Shown: positions 46,901-56,513 of the stretch, in pieces | Position numbering within the stretch: position 1 is the first letter of the stretch | Layout: each line of letters begins with the position of its first letter | DNA from: Tolypothrix tenuis PCC 7101 | GTDB lineage: Bacteria; Cyanobacteriota; Cyanobacteriia; Cyanobacteriales; Nostocaceae | Assembly (NCBI RefSeq): GCF_002368295.1 | Contig: NZ_AP018248.1 | Location: forward strand, 4,349,396 to 4,413,395 | Reading direction: 5' to 3' | DNA: 64,000 nucleotides | The notes under the pieces: model-generated | Told to the model about the DNA's origin: nothing | The model's input: the letters and a program-made list of their open reading frames with translations, nothing else | Databases searched by the model: none | Position numbers and translations under genes: made by a program

Positions 46901-48585
46901 CCCAACAGTCCTACGACCATTTCTAGAGAACGTTCTACGCAAATCCCCACCAAGCTATCAGAACCTACACCTAAGTTTTGCAAATAGTTTGCGAGTTGAT
47001 TGGCTTTGCTATTTAACTGACGATAGGTTAATTGTTGATCTGCAAAGATTACTGCTACAGCATCCGGTGTTTTTTCTACCTGTTTTTCAAATAACTCATG
47101 AATGCACTTGTTGAAGCTATATTCTGCCTGAGTGTGATTCCAAGCCAACAACTGATGTTGCTCATTTGCCGTTAGTAAGGGCAGTTGTGCTATTTGTTGG
47201 TCAGGATTGGCAACAATACCCGCAAGCAATGTCTGTAAATGCTCTCCCATCCGGGTAATAGTGGCAGCATCAAACAAATCAGTATTGTATTCTAACCCAC
47301 CCCTGATTCCTGACTCAGTTTCCTCCATTAACAAAGTCAAATCAAACTTAGCGGTGCTAGTTTCACTTGGCAAAGTCTGTAAAGTTAAGCCTGATAACTC
47401 CACTGCCGACATTGGCGCATTCTGAAGCACAAACATCACTTGAAATAGCGGTGTATGGCTCAAATCACGCTGGGGCTTAAGTTCTTCCACCAACAAATCA
47501 AAAGGTAAATCTTGGTGGTCGTAGGCTCCTAATGTAACTTCGCGCACTCTACCTAGCAGTTCTCGGAACGTGGGGTTATCTGATAAGTTAGTCCGTAACA
47601 CCAATGTATTGACAAAAAAGCCAATTAGCCCTTCTATTTCCGAGCGATCGCGGTTAGCAATTGGTGAACCAACTACAATATCTCCATTACCCGTGTAGCG
47701 ATATAGCAGCACTTTGAAAGCTGCTAACAAAGTCATAAACAGGGTGCAGCCTTCCTGCTGACTCAAATTTTTGAGATCAACAGTCACATCCTGCGGTAAT
47801 TGGAAAGATTGTACAGCCCCTCGGTAACTTTGGACATGGGGCCGCGATCGGTCGGTGGGTAACTCTAAAACTGGTAGGTTGTCTCCTAATTGCTGTTTCC
47901 AGTATTCTAGATGAGTTGTCAGCACTTCACCTTGTAACCATTGTCGCTGCCAAACAGCATAGTTAGCATACTGAATAGGCAATTCTGGCAGAACAGAAGG
48001 TTTGCCACTAAAGTAACTTTCGTAAAGGATTGCAACTTCCCGCACCAATATATCTGTTGACCAACCATCACTAACAATGTGGTGCATGGTAAACAATAAA
48101 ATATGTTCTGCTTCAGAAAGACGTAGCAAAGTGCTTCTGACTAATGGCCCAGTTGTTAAATCAAAAGGTTGTGCAGCTTCCTGATTTGCTAACTTTTGTG
48201 CCTCATTTTCTCGCATTTCGGCTGGTAAAGCTGTCAAATCAATTAACTTAATCGTCAGCTTTTGTTGGGGATGAATTATTTGAATTGCTTCGCCATCCAG
48301 AACATTAAATGTAGTTCGTAAAATCTCGTGACGCTGGATGATGGCGTTAAAACTCTGTTCCAGTGCGGCGATATTAAGTACACCATTCAAACGTAAAGCA
48401 GCAGAAATATTATAAAAAGGGCTATCTGGTTCTAACTGATTAAGAAACCACAAACGTTGTTGGGCAAAAGATAGTGGTAACTTCTCCGAACTCTCCCTCA
48501 CAGAAATCGTTGGCATTTCGGGAGATGTGATTCCTTCCTCTTCGAGCAAATAAGCAAGTAGTTCTAGTTTTTGTGCGTCCATCAT
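43918..48585 (-). CDS. NRPS: C-A(Gln)-PCP-E
   Basis: In this 1555-residue protein the C domain (about 25-450, TMHHIVSDGWS) is of the LCL type (LPLSFAQQRLWFLNQLEP), as expected after a non-epimerising module. The A-domain code is D-A-W-Q-F-G-L-I-D, a Gln code known from proteobacterial lipopeptides. The PCP is GGDSILSLQ (Ser near 1033). The E domain is complete (HHLAVDGVSW, LEGHGRED, RTVGWFT, GINYGVLRYL, FNYLGQFD), so the residue becomes D. The tail (TPSDFPQMQFSQQELDELM) is a COM-type donor for the reductase protein. The start overlaps the stop of the previous gene in the ATGA arrangement. Confidence 0.94.
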   Translation of the reverse strand: MMDAQKLELLAYLLEEEGITSPEMPTISVRESSEKLPLSFAQQRLWFLNQLEPDSPFYNISAALRLNGVLNIAALEQSFNAIIQRHEILRTTFNVLDGEAIQIIHPQQKLTIKLIDLTALPAEMRENEAQKLANQEAAQPFDLTTGPLVRSTLLRLSEAEHILLFTMHHIVSDGWSTDILVREVAILYESYFSGKPSVLPELPIQYANYAVWQRQWLQGEVLTTHLEYWKQQLGDNLPVLELPTDRSRPHVQSYRGAVQSFQLPQDVTVDLKNLSQQEGCTLFMTLLAAFKVLLYRYTGNGDIVVGSPIANRDRSEIEGLIGFFVNTLVLRTNLSDNPTFRELLGRVREVTLGAYDHQDLPFDLLVEELKPQRDLSHTPLFQVMFVLQNAPMSAVELSGLTLQTLPSETSTAKFDLTLLMEETESGIRGGLEYNTDLFDAATITRMGEHLQTLLAGIVANPDQQIAQLPLLTANEQHQLLAWNHTQAEYSFNKCIHELFEKQVEKTPDAVAVIFADQQLTYRQLNSKANQLANYLQNLGVGSDSLVGICVERSLEMVVGLLGVLKAGGAYVPLDPAYPVERLAFMLADADVSVLLTQKHLQDILPQTEAQIVCLNQDWNIIAQHSSETPNSQVQPQNLAYVIYTSGSTGQPKGVMIPHRAICNHMLWMQSEFPLTASDRVLQKTPFSFDASVWEFYAPLLAGGCLILAQPGGHQDNAYLLDLITQQQVSIVQFVPSQLRSLLAEPKIYNCHSLRRVFCGGEILASDLQESFFSILPSIELCNLYGPTEATIDTTYWRCQPGYEQNVVPIGKAIANTQVYILDSYLQPVPIGVPGEIYITGAGLARGYLNRPDLTDEKFIPNPFLPGTKLYKTGDLACYLPDGNIEFIERIDGQVKLRGFRIELGEIESQLTKHLQVKQAVVLVWEDVPGEKRLVAYIIPSQEQSPTVSELRSFLKQTLPDYMVPSIFITLNTLSFLPNGKVDRKALPAPDTARPDLQALFATPRTPVEETLVQIWSEVLRLENVGINDNFFELGGDSILSLQMIAKANQAGLQLTPKQIFEYQTIADLALVAVPKTNIINEQGIITGSLALTPIQHWFFEQELLDSHHWNQAVMLAVDSSCDPILLEQVIQQLLIHHDALRLQFVQTTSGLQSSINAPEKITPFTIVDLSNLSEPEQRQTLEMKANALQASLNLSQGKLVQVALFKLGENQPYRLLIIIHHLAVDGVSWRILLEDLQTAYQQLLQSQEIKLPAKTTSIKSWAEKLQEYTNLADVKSEINYWLSQHYQNISPLPVDFTNGENTVASACTVSVSLSPAETTSLLYEVPIAYQTQINDILLTALVQTFQKWTGNSSLLVNLEGHGREDILENVDLSRTVGWFTTIFPVLLDITAAFDPGEALKTIKEQLRSIPQKGINYGVLRYLSEQSIAEKLQALPQPEVTFNYLGQFDQVISETSIFQPATESTGATQSSRGKRNCLLEVNGLIVGGQLRLDWTYSKALHELATVEKLAQGYIEALRSLIVHCQSPNAGGFTPSDFPQMQFSQQELDELMAEIEL

Positions 48586-51500
48586 ACCCTCACCTGTTTA
48601 GCTGCTTTCCGGTTTTCAAGTGCTTGTTGTGCCTCTTCCGCAGACATCCCCTCTAGCTGTTTAACGATTTGTGCTATCTTTGCCGTCATTCCTGGTTTAG
48701 ATTCATAAGCAATTAGTTTTTGGGATAATTCCGCTACTGTGGGTGATTCAAACAAACAACGCAGAGGTATGTCTAATTTAAAAGTTTCTCGAATGCGGGA
48801 GATAACTTGAGTTGCTAACAAGGAGTGTCCACCTAAGTCAAAAAAGTTGTCGTAAATGCCAACTCGCTCAACCCGAAGAATTTTCGCCCAAATGCCTATC
48901 AATACTTCTTCAATAGCGTTACGAGGAGGTACAAAACTATCTGGAAAAGTGACTATGTTTGTGTCAGGTTTGGGTAGTGACCGCCTATCTACTTTACCAT
49001 TTGGTAAAAGTGGTAATTTTGGCAGAAATACAAAAGCAGAGGGAATCATATATTGCGGCAGCTTTGGTTTGAGAAAATCACAAAGCTGTGAAATTTCCAA
49101 TGAAGGAAATGATGAATTTTGAATTACATAAGCTACCAAGCGTTTATTTTTCGGTTCATCTTCTCTAGCGATAACTACAGCTTTTGCCACAGCCGGATGT
49201 TGGCTAAGTACTGCTTCAATTTCTCCCAGTTCAATCCGAAATCCCCGAATTTTAACTTGATTATCTGCTCGACCAACAAAAGCAATATTACCATCAGGTA
49301 AATAGCGCGCTAAATCACCAGTTTTGTACAAACTTGCGCCTGGGTGATGACTAAATTTATTAGGTATAAATTTTTGGGCAGTTAACTCTGGGCGGTTATG
49401 ATAACCTCTAGCTAAACCCTCACCAGCAATATAAAGTTCTCCACAAACGCCAATCGGTACTGGCTGTAAATAAGAATCTAAAATGTAAATTTGGGTGTTG
49501 GCAAATGGTCTGCCAATGGGTACTAACTGTTCTGTTGATAAATTTGTGCTAGAACTTTCGTAATAAGAACTATCAATTGTGGTTTCAGTTAATCCAAAAG
49601 AATTAATTAGTCTTGTTTGTTTACCGATAAATGATTTATTTTTTTTGTACTCACCACCATACCAACTATCAGAACCGCAGATGAGCAGTTGCATAAAATC
49701 TAGGCTCTGTTGGCTCTTTTCTAAATACTGGATCAGGTTATTTAAAACTACTGGTACAAATTCAGCACAGTCAACTTTTTGTTGGCACATCAAGGCATAT
49801 AATTTTTCCGGTTCTAGTAGGAATTCACGCGGACAAATAACTAATTTGGCACCAGAACATAAAGCCCGAATGAAATCGCCTGCAAAAACATCGAAGGAGA
49901 AATTAGCCATTTGCAGGTGACAAGTTAAAGATGGCAGTTGATAAGCTTGCTCCCAGCTATAATATGCATTGACAAGGCTGCTATGGTTCACCATCACACC
50001 CTTTGCTTGACCAGTAGAACCAGAGGTATAGATGAGATATGCTAAATTTTCGGGTGTAACTTTGTTGAGTAAATTTAACTCTGATTCTTGAGCAATGAAC
50101 GCCCAATCTGCATCTAAACAAACTACTTCACCTTGATAAGCTGGAAGTGCATCGACTAAATGTTTTTGAGTTATTAGTACCTGACAATTTGCATCTTGCA
50201 CCATGTAACTTAGGCGCTGTGCAGGTTGGTCTGGATCTAGGGGTATGTATGCACCACCAGCTTTGAGTACACCTAAAACTGCGATCGCAATTTCCAGGCT
50301 GCGTTCTACACCAATCCCTACTAAGACTTCTGCACCTACACCTAATTTTTGTAAGTAGCGTGCTAACTGATTCGCACGTTGATTTAGTTGTTGATAGGTA
50401 AGACTTTGTTCTGCAAATACTACAGCTACTGCATCAGGTGTTTTCTCTACCTGTGCTTCAAATAGTTGATGTATACATTGCTGAGGAAACTCTAGCTGGG
50501 TTTGATTCCACTCTACTAGTAGTTGATGTTTCTCGGCTGCGGTTAAGATTGGTAGTTCGTGAAGGCGCACCTCTGGATTAACCGCCATTCCTGACAGCAA
50601 TGTTTGGAAATGACCTAACATTCGCGTAATGGTAGCAGTATCAAAACGAGTGCTATCCCCAGCAATTCTAATTTCTAACTCAGACCCAGGAATAACGCTA
50701 ATAGTTAGGGGATAACTGGTGTAGTCAACGGCGCTGAGAGTCTCAATTTCTAAATTTTTTCGCCAATCAGACAACGCCTGATCTACCGGATAATTTTCAA
50801 ATACCACAATGCTTTCAAATAAAGGTAAACCTCGCGGTATTTCACTCCAACCTTGAATTTCTACCAGTGGAGTATATTCATATTGTCGGATTTCTAATAA
50901 TTGATGCTGTAACTTTCCTAGCCAAGAAAGTAACGACATTTCTGCGTCCAACTTCACCCGTAAAGGTAGGGTATTAATGAATATTCCTACCATTGACTCG
51001 GCTTTTGGTAGTTCTACTGGACGACCGGAAACTGTCACACCATACACTACCTCATTCTCACCACTGTAGCGGCTCAGAAGTAAAGCCCAAGCCCCCTGAA
51101 CTATGGTGTTGAGGGTTAGTTGATGCTGTTTTGCCCAAGATTTGAGGGCGGTTGTTGTTACAGGTGAGAGTTTGAAACTTTGTTCAATATACTTTTCTGG
51201 TTGAGCCGACAAACTGTGAACTTGGAGATGAGTTAAACAAGTGGGTGCTGTGACTCCTTTAAGTGTTTGTCGCCAAAAAGCCTCAGCTTGAGATAAGTCT
51301 TGCTGTTGTAACCAAGCAATATACTCAGCGAAGCGATCGCCAAATGGTAAGGTAATTTCTTCACCCTGACACAACGCTTCGTAAACTAAAGCAAAATCTT
51401 TGAATACTAACGCTCCTGACCAGCCATCAAGGATAATGTGGTGAGAACTCCAAACGAAGTGGTAATGTTCCTCACCCAAACGAATTAAAGTCAGACGCAA

Positions 51501-51869
51501 TAGAGATTCATCAGATAAATTAAAACCCAATTGGCGATCGCTCAACAACCAAGCCTGGAATTTCGCTTGCTGTTCTTCTGGATCTATCCCCCGCCAATCT
51601 AATTTTCGTAGAGGTAATTGGACTTTTTTATTGACAACTTGTAGCGGTTTATCAAGTCCTTCCCAGTGAAAACTAGTACGCAAAGGTGAGTGGTGAGCCA
51701 CGACTCTTTCCCAAGCTTGTTCAAAAGCCGCAATATTGAGCATTCCCCTTAAGCCATAGCTCAACTGTACAAAATAAGCACCAAATTCGGATTCATACAA
51801 GCTGTGAAAAAGAATACCTTGTTGGACGGGGGAAAGTTCGTAGATATTTTCGATATTAACTGTATTCAT
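48582..51869 (-). CDS. NRPS: C-A(Orn-like)-PCP
   Basis: In this 1095-residue protein the C domain (about 8-435, SHHIILDGWS) starts NIENIYELSPVQQGILFH, the form used after an E domain. The A domain has FDVFAGD at the pocket; the code reads D-V-G-E-L-C-S-I-D. This resembles the Orn code D-V-G-E-I-G-S-I-D apart from Leu at position 5 and an unusual Cys at position 6, so a basic residue (Orn, Lys or Arg) is inferred. The PCP has GGHSLLATQ (Ser near 1015) and a short helical tail. There is no E domain, so the residue stays L. A strong AGGAGAC ribosome site precedes the ATG. Confidence 0.93.
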   Translation of the reverse strand: MNTVNIENIYELSPVQQGILFHSLYESEFGAYFVQLSYGLRGMLNIAAFEQAWERVVAHHSPLRTSFHWEGLDKPLQVVNKKVQLPLRKLDWRGIDPEEQQAKFQAWLLSDRQLGFNLSDESLLRLTLIRLGEEHYHFVWSSHHIILDGWSGALVFKDFALVYEALCQGEEITLPFGDRFAEYIAWLQQQDLSQAEAFWRQTLKGVTAPTCLTHLQVHSLSAQPEKYIEQSFKLSPVTTTALKSWAKQHQLTLNTIVQGAWALLLSRYSGENEVVYGVTVSGRPVELPKAESMVGIFINTLPLRVKLDAEMSLLSWLGKLQHQLLEIRQYEYTPLVEIQGWSEIPRGLPLFESIVVFENYPVDQALSDWRKNLEIETLSAVDYTSYPLTISVIPGSELEIRIAGDSTRFDTATITRMLGHFQTLLSGMAVNPEVRLHELPILTAAEKHQLLVEWNQTQLEFPQQCIHQLFEAQVEKTPDAVAVVFAEQSLTYQQLNQRANQLARYLQKLGVGAEVLVGIGVERSLEIAIAVLGVLKAGGAYIPLDPDQPAQRLSYMVQDANCQVLITQKHLVDALPAYQGEVVCLDADWAFIAQESELNLLNKVTPENLAYLIYTSGSTGQAKGVMVNHSSLVNAYYSWEQAYQLPSLTCHLQMANFSFDVFAGDFIRALCSGAKLVICPREFLLEPEKLYALMCQQKVDCAEFVPVVLNNLIQYLEKSQQSLDFMQLLICGSDSWYGGEYKKNKSFIGKQTRLINSFGLTETTIDSSYYESSSTNLSTEQLVPIGRPFANTQIYILDSYLQPVPIGVCGELYIAGEGLARGYHNRPELTAQKFIPNKFSHHPGASLYKTGDLARYLPDGNIAFVGRADNQVKIRGFRIELGEIEAVLSQHPAVAKAVVIAREDEPKNKRLVAYVIQNSSFPSLEISQLCDFLKPKLPQYMIPSAFVFLPKLPLLPNGKVDRRSLPKPDTNIVTFPDSFVPPRNAIEEVLIGIWAKILRVERVGIYDNFFDLGGHSLLATQVISRIRETFKLDIPLRCLFESPTVAELSQKLIAYESKPGMTAKIAQIVKQLEGMSAEEAQQALENRKAAKQVRV

Positions 51870-51880
51870 TGATTTGTCTC

Positions 51881-54800
51881 CTAAGCTTTTTGGTTGAATT
51901 TTGCCAACAATTTATCCAAGTCTTGTTGATTCAACTTGGCTTGGGGGAAATCTGAAGGGGTAAAACCAGCAGTTTCAGGAGATTGGCAATGAATAATGAG
52001 CGATCGCAATGCTTGAATAAAACTATTCGCCAATTTTTCCACTGTGGCTTGCTGATGTATGGCTTTGCTGTAAATCCAATTCACTTGCAATTTTCCGCCC
52101 GTAACAATTGCTACAACTTCAATTAGATAAACTCGATTACCCCGCAAACTCCGCCCTGAACCTGCGGATTCTTTTGCAGGCGCAAATAGGGAAGACTGGG
52201 ACATTACTTGGTCTGTTTGTCCTAAATAGTTAAACAGAACCTCAGCTTGGGGTAAGGTTTGGAGTTTTTCGCCCTCATCGCTGAGGTAACGCAGTACACC
52301 ATAACCAAGTCCGCGATTAGGGATTGCACGGAGTTGCTCTTTGACAGTCTTCAAAGCATTCCCCAAATCTGCAACATTGACTAAATTCAGCAGCACTGGG
52401 AAATGGGTAGTAAACCAACCCACAGTCCGCGATAAGTTCACATCCGCAAAAATATCCTCTCGTCCATGTCCTTCCAGTTCCAGCAGCAGGGAATTTTCTG
52501 TTGTCCACTCTGCAAATGCTTGTACAAGTGCTGTCAGCAACACATCGTTAATTTGGGTGTGATAAGCCTGATGTATATCCTGTAGTAAAGCTTGGGTTTC
52601 TTGTTGGTTGAGGGAAACTGTCACAGTACGAGTTTCAACTAGTGTATTTTTCCCTTCTGTATAGTCTACAGGTAAGGGCGAGATTGGTTTTTCTAGTTGC
52701 TTCAACCAATAATTTAACTCTTGCTTGATAGTTGCAGATTGAGCATATTCTTGCAAACGAAAAGCCCACTCTAAAAATGAAATTGTCTTGTGTGGTAAAT
52801 GTATCGCCTCACCCTGACTTAGCTGCTGATATGCTGTTTGCAAATCTTCGAGTAAAATGCGCCAAGAAAGACCATCAACAGCTAAGTGGTGGATGATAAT
52901 TAACAGGCGATCGCTAGTTTTTGCACCTAATTCAAACAATGCAAATTTAACTAACGGCCCATCTGATAAATTGAGGCTGGCTTGCAATTCGGTGGCTGTT
53001 TTTTCAATAGCAATTTTCTGCTCAATTTCTGGTAACGCTGATAAATCTATGCGGGTGAATATTGCTGTTTCTTCCGCAGCAGAAATAATTTGTTCCCAAC
53101 CAGATGCTTGCTGATGAAACCGCAGCCGCAGTGCATCATGATATTCAACTAAATATTGTACTAACTGCTCCCACAAATTGATGTCATTACCTGGCTGTAT
53201 TTCTAACAGTAAAGATTGATTCCAATGATGTGCATCGGGTTGATTTTGAGCAAAGAACCAATATTGAATCGGTGTCAATGGTACTTTACCAGCGATTAAT
53301 TCAGGTGCTGCGGGTATGTTTTTGCTCTTAGTAACTACCAATGCTAATTCTGCAATCGTGGGGCGGTCAAAAACTTGTTTAGGTGTGAGTTGTAAACCCG
53401 CTTGATTAGCTCTTGCAACAATCTGAATACTCAGGATAGAATCGCCGCCTAATTCAAAAAAATTATCTTGAACACCAACCTGTTCTAGCCGTAATACTTG
53501 CGCCCAAATATCAGCTAATGTCTTTTCTATAGCAGTGCGAGGAGCCACAAAATTTCCTGATAATTTTGGTTCTGGCAAAGCTTTGAGGTCAATTTTACCA
53601 TTAGGCAGTTGGGGTATATTGTTGATACGTACAAAAGCCGAAGGAAGCATATATTCTGGGAGTTTTTCTGCCAAAAAATGGCGCAATTCGCTCAATGTTG
53701 GAGCTACTTGTCCCGGTTGGGGAACTATATAAGTTACTAAACGTTTTTGAGTTGAATTTTCTGCTCTAGCAATAACTAAATTTTCCCGGATGCTTGGATG
53801 TTGAGCTAATGCAGTTTCAATTTCGCCTAATTCAATACGGAAACCCCGAATTTTTACTTGCTGGTCAATACGACCGAGAAATTCTATATTTCCATCTGGT
53901 AAATAGCGTGCTAAATCACCTGTTTTGTAGAGACGGCTACCTTCGTTAAAAGGATTGGGAATAAAACGTTCTGCTGTTAAATCAGGACGGTTTAAATAAC
54001 CTCTAGCTAAATTATCGCCGCCTATATATACTTCACCAGCTACACCTAAAGGAACAGGATGTAAATTCCGGTCAAGTAAGTAAATTTGGGTGTTTGCAAT
54101 TGGTCTTCCAATAGGAACTGAATTAACTATTTCTGGCGAACAGCAATGATAAACACTACTCCAAACTGTGGCTTCTGTGGGGCCATATTCGTTAAATAAG
54201 TCTGCTTGGGGAAGTTTTTCGAGGTGACGATTCACCAATTCTAATGGACAAGATTCACCAGCCGCGATCGCACTCCGCAACGAACTTAATTCTTGTTGGC
54301 TTGCTTGTTCTAAAATGACCTTATATAAGGAAGGTAAACCTAATAAATGAGTTACCTGATTTTGGCTAATTAAATTGAGTAAATATGATATATTTTGCTC
54401 TCCATCTACTTGGGGGAATACCAAAGTTCCCCCAGAGCATAATGTCCAGAAAATTCCAGCGACGGAACTATCAAAAGCAAAGGAAGAAAGCAATAAGAAA
54501 CCACCTACAGGTTCTTGATAATAATTAAACCGCGCCTGTGTGGAGTTGACTAAATTTTGATGAGTGATTTGTACACCTTTAGGTTTACCTGTAGAGCCAG
54601 AAGTATAGATAACATAAGCTAAATTGGCAGATGTCATCGCCACCGCAGGATTATCTTGACTCTCAAATGCTATTGTTTCCCAGTCACTATCTAAGCAGAT
54701 AATTCTGGCTTGAGTTTCTGGTAAATCTTGCAGTAAAGATTGCTGAGTTAATAATACTGGCGTTTGCGTATCTTGCAGGATAAATTCTAAGCGTTCTGAA

Positions 54801-56440
54801 GGATAGTTTGGATCTAATGGTACATAAGCACCACCTGCTTTTAAAATAGCAAGAATACCAATAGCTATTGATAAAGAACGCTCTACACAAATCCCCACTA
54901 ATACTTCTGGTTGAACACCTAATTTCTGTATGTAATGAGCTAATTGATTAGCCTGTTCATTTAATTCACGGTAGGTTAATTGCTGGTTTTCAAATACCAC
55001 AGCAATATTATCTGGGGTGCGTTCTGCTTGCGCTTCAAATAGCTGATAAATTAATTGAGATTGATTGTAATCAACTTGGGTATTGTTAAACTCAAATAGT
55101 AGTTGTTCAAGTTCGCGATCGCTTAAAATTTCTAAATCACTAATCGCCGCAGCAGGATTAATAATTACACAAGATAATAGCTTCTGAAATTGCGAGATTA
55201 AACGTTGAATGTCTTTTGAAGTAAATAAACTATTATCGTACCATAAATCAACAATTAAATTATCTGCTTGGCGAACACAAGATAATTTAAGTTTGAATTT
55301 GTCAATACAAACATACTCTTTTAATAAATTAAATGTGACTGTATTGGCAGATACTTGCTGTGCTTGCTCTATAAACTCAAAACAATATGGAAAGCAATTA
55401 ACGCCCAAGTTTTTACTAAAATCTTGCCAATCAAAATAATCTTGCCATTGATGACCTTGACTAACTGCTTTTTGAACTTCTTCCCATAATTGGTTAAATG
55501 ATAAATCAGGCTGTAACGAAGACGCTATTGGTAAATATTTTGCAAATAACCCAATAGCAGGTTGTAACTCTTCATACTTACGACCATCATATAATTTAGC
55601 AACAACTATGTCAGGATGATCGAGATTCCGCCATAAGATAATTTGCCAGCAAGCTAATAAGAAATTACTTAAATCATCAGTTGGTTTTTGCAAAACTTTC
55701 TCAATATCAACTGAAAAATTTTTATCTAATTCCAGCCTGCAAAATTTTGGTTCAAAAACTGCAACATTCTCAAAGCATTTTTGCTCAAAAGGCAACTTCG
55801 CATCAAAACAATTAGAAATTTCTTGTTGTTGCCAGTATGCTTTTCCTAATTTAGCATCTTCTGCTGTGAGTAATTCATGTTGCCATTCTGCAATATCCGC
55901 GTATTGCAATGCTTTATTAGATAATTCCTCATGATTGCTATTAGCTATATAGCAACGGCTAATTTCCTGTACTAAATTACGCAGTCCAACTGCATCATTT
56001 ATCATCCCTGGCAAACTTACAAGCAATATATAATGATTAGGCGCAAATTTAATTAACTCTACTTCGGTAAAATTTAAATTTTTAGAACTCTCACTAGTCA
56101 AAAATAAATTTAATTTTCGTTCTTTATCGTCATCAGCATAACTAGCCCAATCATCATAAATAATTGATATATCTTGATGTTCAGCAATTACCTGTAACGG
56201 AATCATCATCCCTGGTAGACATTGAAAACTGGTACGCAGTATTTCATGTTGATTAACAACATCCTGTAAAGATTGCTTGAGAATCTCTACATCCAAATTA
56301 CCATCGATAGAAATAGCACACTGAGCAACATAAGAATTATCTTGAGTAACCGCTTGTAATTTCCATAAACGCTCTTGCTGTGGAGAAAGTCGATAACCTG
56401 CGACATTTTCTGTTGGCGAAGTATTGTTGATAATTTGCAT
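51881..56440 (-). CDS. NRPS: degenerate C-like (interface-type) domain-A(His-like)-PCP-E
   Basis: The N-terminal domain of this 1519-residue protein (about 15-420) has the C fold (YRLSPQQERLWKLQA, HEILRTSFQ), but the catalytic HHxxxDG is replaced by LPGMINDA near residues 139-147, so it cannot condense. The real C domain for this module is the extra one at the end of the previous synthetase. The A code reads D-S-A-L-I-A-E-V-W, similar to the bacitracin His code D-S-E-L-T-A-E-V-C. The PCP has GGDSILSIQ; the E domain is intact (HHLAVDGLSW, LEGHGRED, RTVGWFT). A dioxygenase gene lies directly upstream, matching the hydroxylase-recruiting interface domains of siderophore synthetases. A GAGGAA ribosome site is present. 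Confidence 0.92.
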   Translation of the reverse strand: MQIINNTSPTENVAGYRLSPQQERLWKLQAVTQDNSYVAQCAISIDGNLDVEILKQSLQDVVNQHEILRTSFQCLPGMMIPLQVIAEHQDISIIYDDWASYADDDKERKLNLFLTSESSKNLNFTEVELIKFAPNHYILLVSLPGMINDAVGLRNLVQEISRCYIANSNHEELSNKALQYADIAEWQHELLTAEDAKLGKAYWQQQEISNCFDAKLPFEQKCFENVAVFEPKFCRLELDKNFSVDIEKVLQKPTDDLSNFLLACWQIILWRNLDHPDIVVAKLYDGRKYEELQPAIGLFAKYLPIASSLQPDLSFNQLWEEVQKAVSQGHQWQDYFDWQDFSKNLGVNCFPYCFEFIEQAQQVSANTVTFNLLKEYVCIDKFKLKLSCVRQADNLIVDLWYDNSLFTSKDIQRLISQFQKLLSCVIINPAAAISDLEILSDRELEQLLFEFNNTQVDYNQSQLIYQLFEAQAERTPDNIAVVFENQQLTYRELNEQANQLAHYIQKLGVQPEVLVGICVERSLSIAIGILAILKAGGAYVPLDPNYPSERLEFILQDTQTPVLLTQQSLLQDLPETQARIICLDSDWETIAFESQDNPAVAMTSANLAYVIYTSGSTGKPKGVQITHQNLVNSTQARFNYYQEPVGGFLLLSSFAFDSSVAGIFWTLCSGGTLVFPQVDGEQNISYLLNLISQNQVTHLLGLPSLYKVILEQASQQELSSLRSAIAAGESCPLELVNRHLEKLPQADLFNEYGPTEATVWSSVYHCCSPEIVNSVPIGRPIANTQIYLLDRNLHPVPLGVAGEVYIGGDNLARGYLNRPDLTAERFIPNPFNEGSRLYKTGDLARYLPDGNIEFLGRIDQQVKIRGFRIELGEIETALAQHPSIRENLVIARAENSTQKRLVTYIVPQPGQVAPTLSELRHFLAEKLPEYMLPSAFVRINNIPQLPNGKIDLKALPEPKLSGNFVAPRTAIEKTLADIWAQVLRLEQVGVQDNFFELGGDSILSIQIVARANQAGLQLTPKQVFDRPTIAELALVVTKSKNIPAAPELIAGKVPLTPIQYWFFAQNQPDAHHWNQSLLLEIQPGNDINLWEQLVQYLVEYHDALRLRFHQQASGWEQIISAAEETAIFTRIDLSALPEIEQKIAIEKTATELQASLNLSDGPLVKFALFELGAKTSDRLLIIIHHLAVDGLSWRILLEDLQTAYQQLSQGEAIHLPHKTISFLEWAFRLQEYAQSATIKQELNYWLKQLEKPISPLPVDYTEGKNTLVETRTVTVSLNQQETQALLQDIHQAYHTQINDVLLTALVQAFAEWTTENSLLLELEGHGREDIFADVNLSRTVGWFTTHFPVLLNLVNVADLGNALKTVKEQLRAIPNRGLGYGVLRYLSDEGEKLQTLPQAEVLFNYLGQTDQVMSQSSLFAPAKESAGSGRSLRGNRVYLIEVVAIVTGGKLQVNWIYSKAIHQQATVEKLANSFIQALRSLIIHCQSPETAGFTPSDFPQAKLNQQDLDKLLAKFNQKA

Positions 56441-56513
56441 AACTACATTCCTCTAAATAACTTTTATTTTTAATTACTTTCCCTGTCTGCATAATCTTTG
56501 CACCACTCTGCGT

